A stretch of 64,000 nt of DNA from Dickeya dianthicola NCPPB 453 (GTDB lineage: Bacteria; Pseudomonadota; Gammaproteobacteria; Enterobacterales; Enterobacteriaceae): NCBI RefSeq assembly GCF_000365305.1, contig NZ_CM001841.1, positions 923,653-987,652 of the forward strand. Reading direction: 5' to 3'. Position 1 is the stretch's first letter. The number at the start of each line of letters is the position of its first letter. Under the pieces are notes generated by a model. The model made no database searches. It was not told the DNA's origin and was given only the letters and a program-made list of their open reading frames with translations. Below are positions 32,973-42,375 of this stretch, piece by piece. The position numbers and the translations under genes are program-made.

Positions 32973-35222
32973 ATGATGCTCATGCGACTGCGAGAAATTA
33001 TTGAGAAGGTTGCGGCCGCAGCCCGGCTGAATGATGCGTTGGATATTCTGGTCAATGAAACCTGTCTGGCGATAGATACGGAAGTCTGTTCCATTTATCT
33101 GGCCGATCACGATCGTCAATGTTATTACCTGATGGCGACGCGCGGGCTGAAAAAGCCGCGCGGCCGCACCATTACGCTGGCGTTCGGCCAGGGGATTGTC
33201 GGCCTGGTCGGCGAACGGGCGGAACCCATCAATTTGGCGGATGCGCAAAGCCACCCCAGTTTCAAATTCATTCCTGCCGTACGTGAACAGCACTTCCGCT
33301 CGTTTTTGGGCGTGCCGGTGATCCATCGGCGTCAACTGCTGGGCGTGCTGGTCGTTCAGCAGCGCGAGCACCGGCAGTTCGACAAAAACGAAGAGTCGTT
33401 CATGGTGACGCTGGCCACCCAGATGGCGGCGATCCTGTCCCTGTCCCAGATGAAAGCGCTGTTCGGGCAATACCGGCAAACCCGCATCAAAGCGATGGCG
33501 GCGTCTTCCGGCGTGGCGATCGCCCCTGGCTGGCAGGACCGCGGGCAGCCGTCGCTGGAGCTGGTGTTCCCGGCCTCCAGTCTGGATAGCGATCGTGAAC
33601 GATCCCGGCTACTGATAGCGATGGAAGAGGCCGGGGCGGAGTTCCGCCGTTTCAGTAAGCGTTTTAGCGCCAGCGCGCAGAAAGAGAGCGCGGCAATCTT
33701 TGATTTCTATTCCCACCTGCTCAACGACGCCCGCCTCAAACGTGAACTGCTTCAGGAGGTGGATACCGGCAGCGTGGCCGAATGGGCGGTCAAAGTGGTG
33801 ACCGAACGGTTTGCCGCGCAATTCGCCAGCCTGCAGGATCCTTACCTGCGCGATCGTTCCAGCGACTTGCGGGCGCTGGGGCAACGTCTGCTGTTCCATC
33901 TCGATGACAATGCCCAGAGCAACGGCCAGTGGCCGGAACGCTTCATTCTGGTGGCGGACGAACTGACCGCCACGCTGCTGGCGGAGGTGCCGCAGGAGCG
34001 TCTGGCCGGCGTGGTGGCCTATGACGGCGCCGCCAATTCCCACGCGGCCATTCTGGTGCGGGCGATGGGTATTCCCACGCTGATGGGCGCCGATATTCAA
34101 CCCGAACTGCTACACCAGCGCCTGCTGGTGCTGGATGGCTATCGCGGCGAGTTGCTGGTGGACCCGGAACCGGTGCTGGTGCAGGAGTATCAGCGTCTGC
34201 TGAGCGAGGAAAACGAGCTCACCCGGCTGGCGGAAGACGACATGGAACGCCCGGCGGTGCTGAAAAGCGGCGAGCGGGTGGACGTGATGCTCAACGCCGG
34301 TCTGAGCGCCGAGCATGAAAAGCGTTTTATCAATCAGGTGGACGGGGTAGGGCTGTACCGCACCGAAATTCCGTTCATGCTGCAAAACGGCTTCCCCTCG
34401 GAAGAGGAGCAGATGACGCAATATGAAGGCATGTTGCGGCTTTATCCGACCCGCCCGGTGATGTTGCGCACGCTGGATATCGGTGCGGACAAGCAATTGC
34501 CTTACCTGCCCATCAGTGAGGAGAACCCCTGTCTGGGCTGGCGCGGCATCCGCGTAACGCTCGATCAGCCGGAAATTTTTATGATTCAGGTTCGCGCCAT
34601 GCTCCGCGCCAACGCGCATATCGGCAACCTGAGCATTTTACTGCCGATGATCAACAGCCTGGATGAGATCGATGAGGCAAAACGATTGATCGATCGCGCA
34701 GCGGCGGAAGTGTCGGAAATGTTCGGCTTCCCGCAGCCGCAGCCGCGCATCGGCATTATGATCGAAGTGCCGTCGGTGCTGTTTCTGTTGCCGCATCTGG
34801 CGTCCCGCATCGATTTTGTCTCCGTCGGCACCAATGACCTGACCCAGTATCTGCTGGCGGTGGATCGTAATAATCCGCATGTCGGCGCCCTATACGACAG
34901 CCTGCACCCGTCGATGCTGCAGGCGCTGAACATGATAATTACCCATTGTCGACAATATTCGTTGCCGGTATCGGTGTGCGGCGAGATGGCCGGCGAGCCG
35001 ATGGGCGCACTGCTGTTGATCGGGCTGGGATACCGCACGCTGAGCATGAACGGGCGTAGCGTCGCCCGCATCAAGTACCTGCTGCGCCGGATTGGCGAGG
35101 AAGAGTCGCGCCAGTTGGTGGACAAGGTGCTCCGGGCGCAAACCGCCAGTGAAGTGCGCCAGTGGGCGTCGATTTTCATTGAAGAACGCGGGCTGGGCGG
35201 TCTGATTCGCGGCGGGCGTTGA
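32973..35222 (+). CDS. ptsP: Nitrogen-PTS enzyme I
   Basis: First phosphotransferase of the nitrogen PTS: takes phosphate from PEP and passes it to NPr and then EIIA-Ntr. The 749-residue protein has an N-terminal GAF domain (about 15-160), an EI N-terminal part, the phospho-histidine H357 in YDGAANSHAAILVRAMG, and a PEP-binding barrel with GLYRTEIPFM, GWRGIRVTLDQP and VSVCGEMAG. Either of the first two ATG codons could start it. It lies 11 bp after rppH and probably shares its transcript. A direct repeat TTCATGCCGGA x2 follows its stop (35241-35262). Confidence 0.95.
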   Translation: MMLMRLREIIEKVAAAARLNDALDILVNETCLAIDTEVCSIYLADHDRQCYYLMATRGLKKPRGRTITLAFGQGIVGLVGERAEPINLADAQSHPSFKFIPAVREQHFRSFLGVPVIHRRQLLGVLVVQQREHRQFDKNEESFMVTLATQMAAILSLSQMKALFGQYRQTRIKAMAASSGVAIAPGWQDRGQPSLELVFPASSLDSDRERSRLLIAMEEAGAEFRRFSKRFSASAQKESAAIFDFYSHLLNDARLKRELLQEVDTGSVAEWAVKVVTERFAAQFASLQDPYLRDRSSDLRALGQRLLFHLDDNAQSNGQWPERFILVADELTATLLAEVPQERLAGVVAYDGAANSHAAILVRAMGIPTLMGADIQPELLHQRLLVLDGYRGELLVDPEPVLVQEYQRLLSEENELTRLAEDDMERPAVLKSGERVDVMLNAGLSAEHEKRFINQVDGVGLYRTEIPFMLQNGFPSEEEQMTQYEGMLRLYPTRPVMLRTLDIGADKQLPYLPISEENPCLGWRGIRVTLDQPEIFMIQVRAMLRANAHIGNLSILLPMINSLDEIDEAKRLIDRAAAEVSEMFGFPQPQPRIGIMIEVPSVLFLLPHLASRIDFVSVGTNDLTQYLLAVDRNNPHVGALYDSLHPSMLQALNMIITHCRQYSLPVSVCGEMAGEPMGALLLIGLGYRTLSMNGRSVARIKYLLRRIGEEESRQLVDKVLRAQTASEVRQWASIFIEERGLGGLIRGGR

Positions 35223-35415
35223 ATGCGGCGTCGCCTCATTTTCATGCCGGATTCATGCCGGAAATGTTTACAGTTCTTTTATCCCCTCGTCGCCAACTGT
35301 TTCCGTTGGCTATGCTATCATTCGCAACCGCGAACGGCTAACGGAAGCCCTGCTTTCCTTCCGGCCCTTAAATAGCCCCGAAATCAGGGACAAAGCAACG
35401 ATAATGTGGTGATCG

Positions 35416-36279
35416 ATGACGACAAGCTATCTGGTATTTCCCCAGTTTGATCCGGTGATTTTTTCGTTAGGGCCGGTTTCCCTGCACTGGTATGGATTGA
35501 TGTATTTAGTCGGGTTTGTGTTTGCCATGTGGCTGGCGGTTCGCCGGGCGAACAAACCAGGTAGCGGATGGCACAAGGAAGAGGTGGAAAACCTGCTTTA
35601 TTTCGGGTTCCTCGGCGTCTTTGTGGGGGGACGTCTGGGTTATGTGTTGTTCTACGCTTTCCCTGCGTTTCTGGATAATCCGCTCTATCTGTTCCGCGTG
35701 TGGGACGGCGGTATGTCTTTCCACGGCGGCCTGCTGGGCGTCATCACGGTCATGCTGTGGTTTGCGCATCGCACCAAACGTCATTTCTTCCAGGTGTCTG
35801 ATTTCATTGCCCCGCTGATTCCGTTTGGTCTGGGTGCCGGGCGTCTGGGCAACTTTATCAATGGCGAGCTGTGGGGCCGCGTCACCACCGATGCGCCGTG
35901 GGCGATGTTGTTCCCGAGTTCGCGCGGCGAAGACATGGCGCTGGCGGCCGGCAACCCGCAGTGGCAGGCAATCTTCAATCAATACGGCGTATTACCCCGT
36001 CACCCGTCGCAGTTGTATGAACTGGTGCTGGAAGGGGTGGTGCTGTTTATCATTCTGAATGTGTTTATTCGCAAAGCACGCCCGATGGGCAGCGTATCCG
36101 GCCTGTTCCTGATAGGCTACGGCTCCTTCCGCATTATTGTGGAATTCTTCCGCCAGCCGGATGCCCAACTGGGGCTGTTTAGCGGCATCAGCATGGGGCA
36201 GATTCTGTCGGTGCCGATGGTGCTGGCCGGTATCCTGATGATGGTCTGGGCGTATCGTCGCCAGTCTGCCCGGCAGTAA
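35416..36279 (+). CDS. lgt: Phosphatidylglycerol-prolipoprotein diacylglyceryl transferase
   Basis: Inner-membrane enzyme that attaches diacylglycerol to the lipobox cysteine of prolipoproteins, acting before Lsp and Lnt; it serves MltC, MltA and the YgdR-like protein in this window. The 287-residue protein has about seven membrane helices, and the Lgt signature [14 protein letters not shown] and the active-site H in [13 protein letters not shown] are present. It is 31 bp upstream of thyA, the usual lgt-thyA operon. Confidence 0.96.
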   Translation: MTTSYLVFPQFDPVIFSLGPVSLHWYGLMYLVGFVFAMWLAVRRANKPGSGWHKEEVENLLYFGFLGVFVGGRLGYVLFYAFPAFLDNPLYLFRVWDGGMSFHGGLLGVITVMLWFAHRTKRHFFQVSDFIAPLIPFGLGAGRLGNFINGELWGRVTTDAPWAMLFPSSRGEDMALAAGNPQWQAIFNQYGVLPRHPSQLYELVLEGVVLFIILNVFIRKARPMGSVSGLFLIGYGSFRIIVEFFRQPDAQLGLFSGISMGQILSVPMVLAGILMMVWAYRRQSARQ

Positions 36280-36310
36280 TGGTTGGTAAAAATTAAGTAG
36301 ATGAGGTGGT

Positions 36311-37105
36311 ATGAAACAGTATCTGGAACTGATGAAAAAGGTGCTCGAAGAAGGGACTCCCAAGGATGACCGCACGGGCACGGGGACGTTATCGATTTTC
36401 GGCCATCAGATGCGTTTCAACCTGCAAGATGGCTTTCCGCTGGTAACCACCAAACGTTGCCACCTGCGTTCCATTATCCATGAGCTGCTGTGGTTTTTGA
36501 ACGGCGATACCAACGTCGGCTACCTGCATGACAACAAGGTCACCATCTGGGATGAGTGGGCGGATGAAAATGGCGACCTGGGGCCGGTTTACGGCAAACA
36601 GTGGCGTGCCTGGGGCGCGGCGGACGGCCGTCAGATAGACCAGTTGCAGACGGTGCTCAAACAGCTGAAACAGGACCCGGATTCCCGCCGCATCATCGTT
36701 TCCGCCTGGAATGTGGGCGAGTTGGACAAAATGGCGCTGGCGCCCTGCCACGCGTTTTTCCAGTTTTATGTTGCGAACGGTAAGCTGTCCTGCCAGTTGT
36801 ACCAGCGCTCCTGCGACATTTTCCTCGGTTTGCCGTTCAATATCGCCAGCTATGCGCTGCTGGTGCATATGATGGCGCAGCAGTGTGACCTGGAGGTCGG
36901 CGATTTCGTCTGGACCGGCGGCGACACCCACCTCTACAACAACCACCTTGAGCAAACGCATCTGCAGCTTGGCCGCGAGCCGCGTCCTTTGCCGCGACTG
37001 GTGATCAAACGCCGCCCGGCGTCGCTGTTTGATTACCAGTTTGATGACTTCGAGATAGAGGGGTATGACCCGCACCCCGCCATCAAGGCGCCGGTCGCGG
37101 TCTAA
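36311..37105 (+). CDS. thyA: Thymidylate synthase
   Basis: Converts dUMP to dTMP using methylene-tetrahydrofolate. The protein has 264 residues, identical in length to E. coli ThyA. The nucleophile C146 lies in [14 protein letters not shown], and folate/dUMP residues lie in [20 protein letters not shown]. It has a good SD (GAGGTGGT before the ATG) and follows lgt. A large hairpin terminator lies 22 bp after its stop. Confidence 0.97.
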   Translation: MKQYLELMKKVLEEGTPKDDRTGTGTLSIFGHQMRFNLQDGFPLVTTKRCHLRSIIHELLWFLNGDTNVGYLHDNKVTIWDEWADENGDLGPVYGKQWRAWGAADGRQIDQLQTVLKQLKQDPDSRRIIVSAWNVGELDKMALAPCHAFFQFYVANGKLSCQLYQRSCDIFLGLPFNIASYALLVHMMAQQCDLEVGDFVWTGGDTHLYNNHLEQTHLQLGREPRPLPRLVIKRRPASLFDYQFDDFEIEGYDPHPAIKAPVAV

Positions 37106-37126
37106 GCCTGAACTTGCCCTGATATC

Positions 37127-37212
37127 ACCGCCCAACGGCGGATGTCGCTGACAACGGAAATAGTGGTTTTCTGTTGATCGGTCGCGCATCTTGCCGTTGG
37201 GCGGTTTTTTAG
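37127..37212 (+). terminator. Large-loop terminator after thyA
   Basis: Perfect 13-bp arms (ACCGCCCAACGGC at 37127-37139, GCCGTTGGGCGGT at 37193-37205) close a 53-nt interior that can itself fold (AACGGAAA with TTTCTGTT), followed by six T residues. It fits an intrinsic terminator of unusual size. Confidence 0.75.
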
Positions 37213-37339
37213 TCTTATTCTCCTGATTTGCGAGCCGCCGCGCAGTTTCTCTGTCGGTTGCCGCCGTCCCGCATTTTGCCTGCGAAGCGCCTCGTAACCT
37301 CATCCTCTGGCGCTATTCACGCTGATATCACGCTCTAGA

Positions 37340-37840
37340 ATGACGTTCATGAACAGAAACAGCGCACGGCAACAGGGTTTCTCCCTGCTGGAACTCATTG
37401 TAGTCATCACCATTGTGGCTTTGCTGACGGGCGGCGGGGTGCATAGCTGGCTGGCTTATCGCCAGGCCCTGTTGCTGGAACAGCACGCCCGGCACCTGTT
37501 GGCATTCATGACGCGCATACAGGCTGGCGCCAACTGGCACAATCAGACTGAAAGCCTGTGGTTCACGTCAGCGGGCGACAACTGGTGCCTTGGGTATGGC
37601 GCCGAACCGGCTGCCTGTCCGCCGGAAAGCGCTTTCGTTTTTACCCGCGCGGTGCGGGACGCGGCGCTCGCCGAAACCACCAGCGAGCGGTTGGTGTTTT
37701 ACGGTCTGCGTAATGCTGCACAGGCCGGGCATCTCACCCTGAGCAACCCGGCCGGGCGTGTGAGGTTGGTGATATCGGCGCGCGGGCGCTTGCGCCTTTG
37801 CAGCGAATCCCGGCCGGTGCAGGGGATCCCGCTATGCTGA
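37340..37840 (+). CDS. ppdA: Type IV/II minor pseudopilin PpdA
   Basis: Prepilin-like protein of 166 residues. A short basic leader ends at the prepilin peptidase site QQGFSLLELIVVITIVALL (Gly-Phe cleavage, Glu+5), followed by a single membrane helix and a soluble domain with four cysteines. The start could also be the ATG at 37349. First of four overlapping minor-pseudopilin genes (ppdA-ppdB-ygdB-ppdC) that in E. coli precede recC. They may seed a type IV pilus or secretion fibre; no major pilin is present here. Confidence 0.9.
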   Translation: MTFMNRNSARQQGFSLLELIVVITIVALLTGGGVHSWLAYRQALLLEQHARHLLAFMTRIQAGANWHNQTESLWFTSAGDNWCLGYGAEPAACPPESAFVFTRAVRDAALAETTSERLVFYGLRNAAQAGHLTLSNPAGRVRLVISARGRLRLCSESRPVQGIPLC

Positions 37841-38427
37841 GCAAATTAACCGGGAAGGGCGCGAGCGGGTTTACCCTGCCGGAAGTGATGCTGGCGATGG
37901 GCATGAGCAGCCTGATCATGCTGGCGGTGGCGCAACTGCTGCCGTTGTTGCGAGCCCAGACGCAGGATAGCGCCAGCCTGATCCGGCTGGAGCAACTGCT
38001 TGGCCAGACCCTGTTCGGCATAGAAAAAGACATTCGGCGCGCCGGATTTTGCGCCGGCCGCTGTCAGGGATTCGCGCTAACGCTGGAGGCGGGCGCGATG
38101 AACCAGGTGAGTTGCCTGTCGGTGGCTTATGACGTCAACCGCAATGGCCGTTGGGAAACGGGAGAGCAACCGGAGCCGGAATTTTTCAGCTATCGCTTGC
38201 GCGATGGCGCGCTGGAGGTGCAAACGGGCGGCCCACGTTGTCAGGGAAACCGCTGGGAGAAATTGCTGGATCCCAGCGAGGTGACCATTGCGCGTTTTGA
38301 GGTAACGAAGGAGACGCCCGGCGTGCAACCGCGTTATCGGGTATTGCTGGAAGGGTATTGGACCGCGCGCCCGACACGGCGGCGGCAGGTCAATAGCCTG
38401 GTGACTGGGAGGAATCATGCAGGGTAG
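37834..38427 (+). CDS. ppdB: Minor pseudopilin PpdB
   Basis: A 197-residue prepilin-like protein starting at ATG 37834, which overlaps the ppdA stop by 7 nt. The cleavage site and helix are GASGFTLPEVMLAMGMSS; Glu+5 is retained. Two Cys pairs follow (FCAGRCQGF). The longer frame to 37798 lies inside ppdA and is not needed. Probably assembled with PpdA, YgdB and PpdC at a pilus tip; that is family knowledge, not seen here. Confidence 0.9.
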   Translation: MLSKLTGKGASGFTLPEVMLAMGMSSLIMLAVAQLLPLLRAQTQDSASLIRLEQLLGQTLFGIEKDIRRAGFCAGRCQGFALTLEAGAMNQVSCLSVAYDVNRNGRWETGEQPEPEFFSYRLRDGALEVQTGGPRCQGNRWEKLLDPSEVTIARFEVTKETPGVQPRYRVLLEGYWTARPTRRRQVNSLVTGRNHAG

Positions 38428-38863
38428 ACGACAGCAGGGCAGCATACTGGTGATAGTGATGCTGGTGATGATGATCGGCTTGTTAATGTTGGGCGGATTA
38501 CAACGCCAACTGGATATCCAGTTGCAGCAAGGGATTGACGAACAGCGCTTCTGGCAGGCGTTCAATCAGGGGCTGTCGTCGCTGAACTGGGGGATGGGGC
38601 TACGCTGGCAAACCACCGACGAGTGGCAATGTCAGGCTCAGCAGTCGGCGCAGTTACGCGCCTGCCTGCGTATGAATGGCGAAGACCACGCCGGGCTATT
38701 ACGGGGCGAAGGGCGGATAGCCGGCGATCCACAGCCGCTGACGTTGTATCACCGTGTCATGGCCGATGCCGCCGCGGCCGACGGCGGCATTCGGCCCATC
38801 GCGGGCGGATGGCTGGATTTTTGCCCGGATGCGGTGGAGCTAGCCTGTGTTCCGGCGCAATGA
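38417..38863 (+). CDS. ygdB: Minor pseudopilin-like YgdB (DUF2509)
   Basis: A 148-residue protein overlapping ppdB by 11 nt. The N-terminus, RRQQGSILVIVMLVMMIGLL, is prepilin-like with Gly before the hydrophobic helix but Ser instead of Phe and no Glu+5, as in the PulK/GspK-type subunits. It contains a few cysteines near the C-terminus. It keeps its usual place in the ppd operon. Confidence 0.87.
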   Translation: MQGRRQQGSILVIVMLVMMIGLLMLGGLQRQLDIQLQQGIDEQRFWQAFNQGLSSLNWGMGLRWQTTDEWQCQAQQSAQLRACLRMNGEDHAGLLRGEGRIAGDPQPLTLYHRVMADAAAADGGIRPIAGGWLDFCPDAVELACVPAQ

Positions 38864-39233
38864 ACGCCCGCGTGGTGATCCCTGCGCCGGGTTCAGTCTG
38901 CCGGAAACGCTGGTCGCAGCACTGTTATTCGCGGTTTCACTGGTTGGTCTATTGCAATATCATCAGGTACTTCAGCAATCGTTGTTGCATCAGATGCAGC
39001 AGCGTCAGGCGTGGCGGCTGGCTCATCAGCAACTGGAAACCGAAGGTGCCGGCGGCGTTTCATCGCTGCGGAGCGTTCCCGCCGGATGGCGCGTGAGCCG
39101 GGAAGAACAACGCCATCCCCCGGCCTGTCGCCGTGTGGCGGTGACCGTGGTGACGCCCTATCGCTATCGTGCGGTGCTCAGCCGCTGGTTTTGCGATGCC
39201 CCTGACGCGGTTGTACAACGCGACGACCCATAG
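38847..39233 (+). CDS. ppdC: Minor pseudopilin PpdC
   Basis: A 128-residue prepilin-like protein starting with GTG at 38847, overlapping ygdB by 17 nt. Processing site CAGFSLPETLVAALLFAVS (Glu+5 present), one membrane helix and a short soluble part. In E. coli the next gene is recC; here the stop is followed 39 bp later by ptrA, so the large recC gene is missing from its normal place. Confidence 0.88.
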   Translation: MFRRNERPRGDPCAGFSLPETLVAALLFAVSLVGLLQYHQVLQQSLLHQMQQRQAWRLAHQQLETEGAGGVSSLRSVPAGWRVSREEQRHPPACRRVAVTVVTPYRYRAVLSRWFCDAPDAVVQRDDP

Positions 39234-39272
39234 TCTGGAATAATTGCCTGTATAGCGCCTTTGGAGATGTTG

Positions 39273-42170
39273 ATGCGGAAATCTTGTATTTGGTTAAGCG
39301 CCCTGTTGCTGTGTTTCTGGTTTCCGATCAGTCAGGCGGCGGATGGCTGGCAGCCGCTACCCGAGACAATACGAAAAAGTGAGAATGACGTCCGGCAGTA
39401 TCAGGCGATACGGCTTGATAACGGTATGACGGTTCTACTGGTGTCCGATACGCAGGCCACCCGCTCGTTGGCGGCGCTGGCGCTACCGGTCGGTTCGCTG
39501 GATAACCCTGCGCAGCAGCCGGGTCTGGCCCACTATCTGGAACACATGCTGCTGATGGGGTCGAAGCGTTACCCACAGGCGGATGGGTTGGCCGAATTTC
39601 TGAAAATGCACGGCGGTAGCCACAATGCCAGCACGGCGTCTTATCGCACCGCTTTCTATCTCGAAGTGGAAAACGATGCGTTGCAGCCCGCCGTTGACCG
39701 GCTGGCCGATGCGATTACCGAACCGCTGCTCGATCCGGTCAATGCCGATCGTGAGCGTCACGCGGTAAATGCGGAATTGACGATGGCCCGCGCCCGTGAT
39801 GGTTTGCGCATGGAACAGGTAGAGGCGGAAACCATCAACCCCGCGCATCCTGGCTCCCGCTTTGCCGGCGGCAATCTGGAAACCCTCAGCGATAAGCCCG
39901 GCAGTAAACTGCATGATGAACTGGTCAATTTCTACCAGCGCTACTATTCCGCCAATCTGATGAAAGGCGTGATTTACGGCAAGTTGCCGTTGCCGGATCT
40001 GGCTGCCATCGCCGCCTCGACCTTCGGGCGGATAGCTAATCGTCAGGCCAGCGTACCGCCGATTACCGCACCGGTGGTGACCGACGAACAGCGTGGGCTG
40101 TTCATCCATTATGTTCCGGCGCAACCACGCAAGCAGTTGAAGATCGAATTTCGGATCGATAACAACAGCCAGGCGTTTCGCTGCAAAACGGATACCTACA
40201 TCAGCTACCTGATAGGCAACCGCAGTCAGAACACGCTTTCTGACTGGCTGCAGAAGCAGGGGTTGGCCGAATCGGTGCGCGCCAGCGTTGATCCTATGTC
40301 CGAGCGCGACAGCGGCGTATTCAATATCAGCGTTGATTTGACCGACAAAGGACTGGAACAGCAGGACAACGTGATCGCCGGGGTGTTCAGCTATCTGGAA
40401 AAGCTGCGCAAAGAGGGGATTCAGTCACGTTATTTCGATGAAATCTCTCGGGTGCTGGATATTGATTTCCGCTACCCCTCTCTTAGCCGCGATATGCGCT
40501 ATGTGGAGTGGCTGGCGGATACCATGCTGCGGCTACCGGTGGAATATACCCTTGAAGGGCCTTATCTGGCGGATCGGTTCGATCCTGCGGCTATCAACGC
40601 CCGGCTGTCGGCCATGACGCCGCAAAATGCGCGCATCTGGGTGATAAGCCCAGAGCAACCCCACAATAAAGAAGCCTATTTTGTTGGCGCGCCTTATCAG
40701 ATAGACAAGATTGGCGACGCGCGGATAGCGCTGTGGCAGAAGACGGCGCAATCGCTGGCGCTCAGCCTGCCGACGCCGAATCCTTATATTCCGGATAGTT
40801 TTTCGCTGATTACCGCGGACGCCGCCATCACGCATCCAAAGAAGGTGGTTGATAAGCCAGGGCTGCGCGTGTTTTACATGCCCAGCCGCCATTTCGCCAG
40901 CGAACCCAAAGCCGATATTACGTTGATGCTGCGTAACCGCATAGCGAGCGATTCCGCCCGCCATCAGGTGCTGTTTGCCCTGAATGATTATCTGGCCGGC
41001 GTGGCGCTGGATGCGCTCAGCTATCAGGCATCGGTGGGCGGCATCAGTTTCTCCACCGGCAGCGATGACGGGCTGATGATGACGGCCAGCGGCTACACTC
41101 AACATCTGCCGGCGCTATTGCTGACGCTGGTGGAGCAATACGCCAGCTTCAGCTCGACGGAGGAACAGCTGGAACAGGCCAAATCCTGGTACGTCGAACA
41201 ACTGGATGCGGCCGAAAAGGCCAAAGCGTATGAGCAGGCGATGTTCCCGATTAAGGGATTGTCGAGCGTGCCTTATAGTGAACGAAGCGAGCGGCGTAAC
41301 CTGCTGAAGGACATTACGCTGCAGGAACTGATGCAATACCGCAAGGCCTTGTTGCAGCAGGCTGCGCCGGAAATGCTGGTGGTCGGCAATCTTGAGCAGG
41401 ACAAGGTGGTCAGCTTGTCGCACAGCCTGCGTGACCGCCTTGGCTGCGGCGGCACCGAATGGTGGCGCGGGCAGTCCGTCAGCATCAGTCAGTCCCAGAG
41501 GGCCACACTGCAACGCAGCGCCGGCAGCACCGATTCAGCGCTGGCAGCGGTGTATATTCCGGCAGGGTATGACGAAGTGCAGAGTGCCGCTTACAGTAAG
41601 CTGCTGGGGCAGATAGTTCATCCCTGGTTCTTTAATCAATTGCGTACTGACGAGCAACTGGGTTATGCCGTGTTCGCCACCCCAGTCTCTGTCGATCGCC
41701 AGTGGGGGATTGGTTTCCTGCTGCAAAGCAACAGCCAGCAGCCGGCCTACCTCTATCAACGCTATCAGGATTTTTTTGGCAAGGCGGAGCAACGGCTGAG
41801 CGCCATGAGCGCAGAGACGTTTGCCCAGAATAAACAGGGGTTGATCAATGCACTCAGCCAGCCGCCTCAAACGTTGGATGAAGAGGCGGCCCGTCTGCGT
41901 GGCGATCTGGAGCGGGAGAATTTTGCCTTTGATACCCGCCAGCAGTTGATCGGGCAGCTGGCGTCTATTTCGTCGGCGCAGCTAACCGACTTTTTTCGCC
42001 AGGCGCTGCATCCGCAGGGGCTGGCGATTTTGTCCCAGGTTTCCGGCAGTGCAAACGGGAAGAACGACTACGCCCGGCTGTCGGAATGGCAATCCTATGC
42101 ATCGACTTCCGCTTTGCAACGGACGCTGACGATAAAACCGGTGGAGCAAAAACAGACGCAAACACAGTAA
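39273..42170 (+). CDS. ptrA: Protease III (pitrilysin), periplasmic M16 metalloprotease
   Basis: Zinc protease of the insulinase family that degrades small peptides in the periplasm. From the ATG at 39273, preceded by TTGGAG, the protein has 965 residues with a signal peptide (IWLSALLLCFWFPISQAADG). The inverted zinc motif HYLEH is at 87-91, with the third ligand in NAELTMARARDG. All four M16 repeats are present to the end. In enterobacteria this gene sits between recC and recB; here both neighbours are gone and ptrA is intact, preceded by ppdC and followed by argA. Confidence 0.96.
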   Translation: MRKSCIWLSALLLCFWFPISQAADGWQPLPETIRKSENDVRQYQAIRLDNGMTVLLVSDTQATRSLAALALPVGSLDNPAQQPGLAHYLEHMLLMGSKRYPQADGLAEFLKMHGGSHNASTASYRTAFYLEVENDALQPAVDRLADAITEPLLDPVNADRERHAVNAELTMARARDGLRMEQVEAETINPAHPGSRFAGGNLETLSDKPGSKLHDELVNFYQRYYSANLMKGVIYGKLPLPDLAAIAASTFGRIANRQASVPPITAPVVTDEQRGLFIHYVPAQPRKQLKIEFRIDNNSQAFRCKTDTYISYLIGNRSQNTLSDWLQKQGLAESVRASVDPMSERDSGVFNISVDLTDKGLEQQDNVIAGVFSYLEKLRKEGIQSRYFDEISRVLDIDFRYPSLSRDMRYVEWLADTMLRLPVEYTLEGPYLADRFDPAAINARLSAMTPQNARIWVISPEQPHNKEAYFVGAPYQIDKIGDARIALWQKTAQSLALSLPTPNPYIPDSFSLITADAAITHPKKVVDKPGLRVFYMPSRHFASEPKADITLMLRNRIASDSARHQVLFALNDYLAGVALDALSYQASVGGISFSTGSDDGLMMTASGYTQHLPALLLTLVEQYASFSSTEEQLEQAKSWYVEQLDAAEKAKAYEQAMFPIKGLSSVPYSERSERRNLLKDITLQELMQYRKALLQQAAPEMLVVGNLEQDKVVSLSHSLRDRLGCGGTEWWRGQSVSISQSQRATLQRSAGSTDSALAAVYIPAGYDEVQSAAYSKLLGQIVHPWFFNQLRTDEQLGYAVFATPVSVDRQWGIGFLLQSNSQQPAYLYQRYQDFFGKAEQRLSAMSAETFAQNKQGLINALSQPPQTLDEEAARLRGDLERENFAFDTRQQLIGQLASISSAQLTDFFRQALHPQGLAILSQVSGSANGKNDYARLSEWQSYASTSALQRTLTIKPVEQKQTQTQ

Positions 42171-42259
42171 GGTGCCGGACAGCAAGGTGGCGCTGAAAGT
42201 TGAACAACCTGTGCCGGGCGGAGTGACCGGCACAGGAAGAATAAGAGAAAACGAACGGG

Positions 42260-42293
42260 TAACGCGTGGTGATGAACCACGCGTTATTTGTTT
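42260..42293 (+). terminator. Intrinsic terminator after ptrA
   Basis: TAACGCGTGGT and ACCACGCGTTA form a perfect 11-bp stem with a 5-nt loop, followed by TTTGTTT. It can end ptrA transcripts; the argA repeat array begins immediately after. Confidence 0.8.
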
Positions 42294-42375
42294 ACAGGTC
42301 GATGATTACAGATCGATAACCACAGGTTGATAACTACAGGTTGATAACTACAGGTTGATAACTACAGGTCGATAA
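42292..42375. repeat. Six tandem copies of a 14-bp unit at the argA stop codon
   Basis: Read on the minus strand, TTATCGACCTGTAG is the last 14 nt of argA. It is followed by TTATCAACCTGTAG twice and three more diverged copies, the last reading TCATCGACCTGTAA. Copies become less exact with distance from the gene. Confidence 0.9.

Noticed and set aside
42292..42375. Possible CRISPR array
   Set aside because: Units of 14 bp abut directly with no spacers and are continuous with the argA end.
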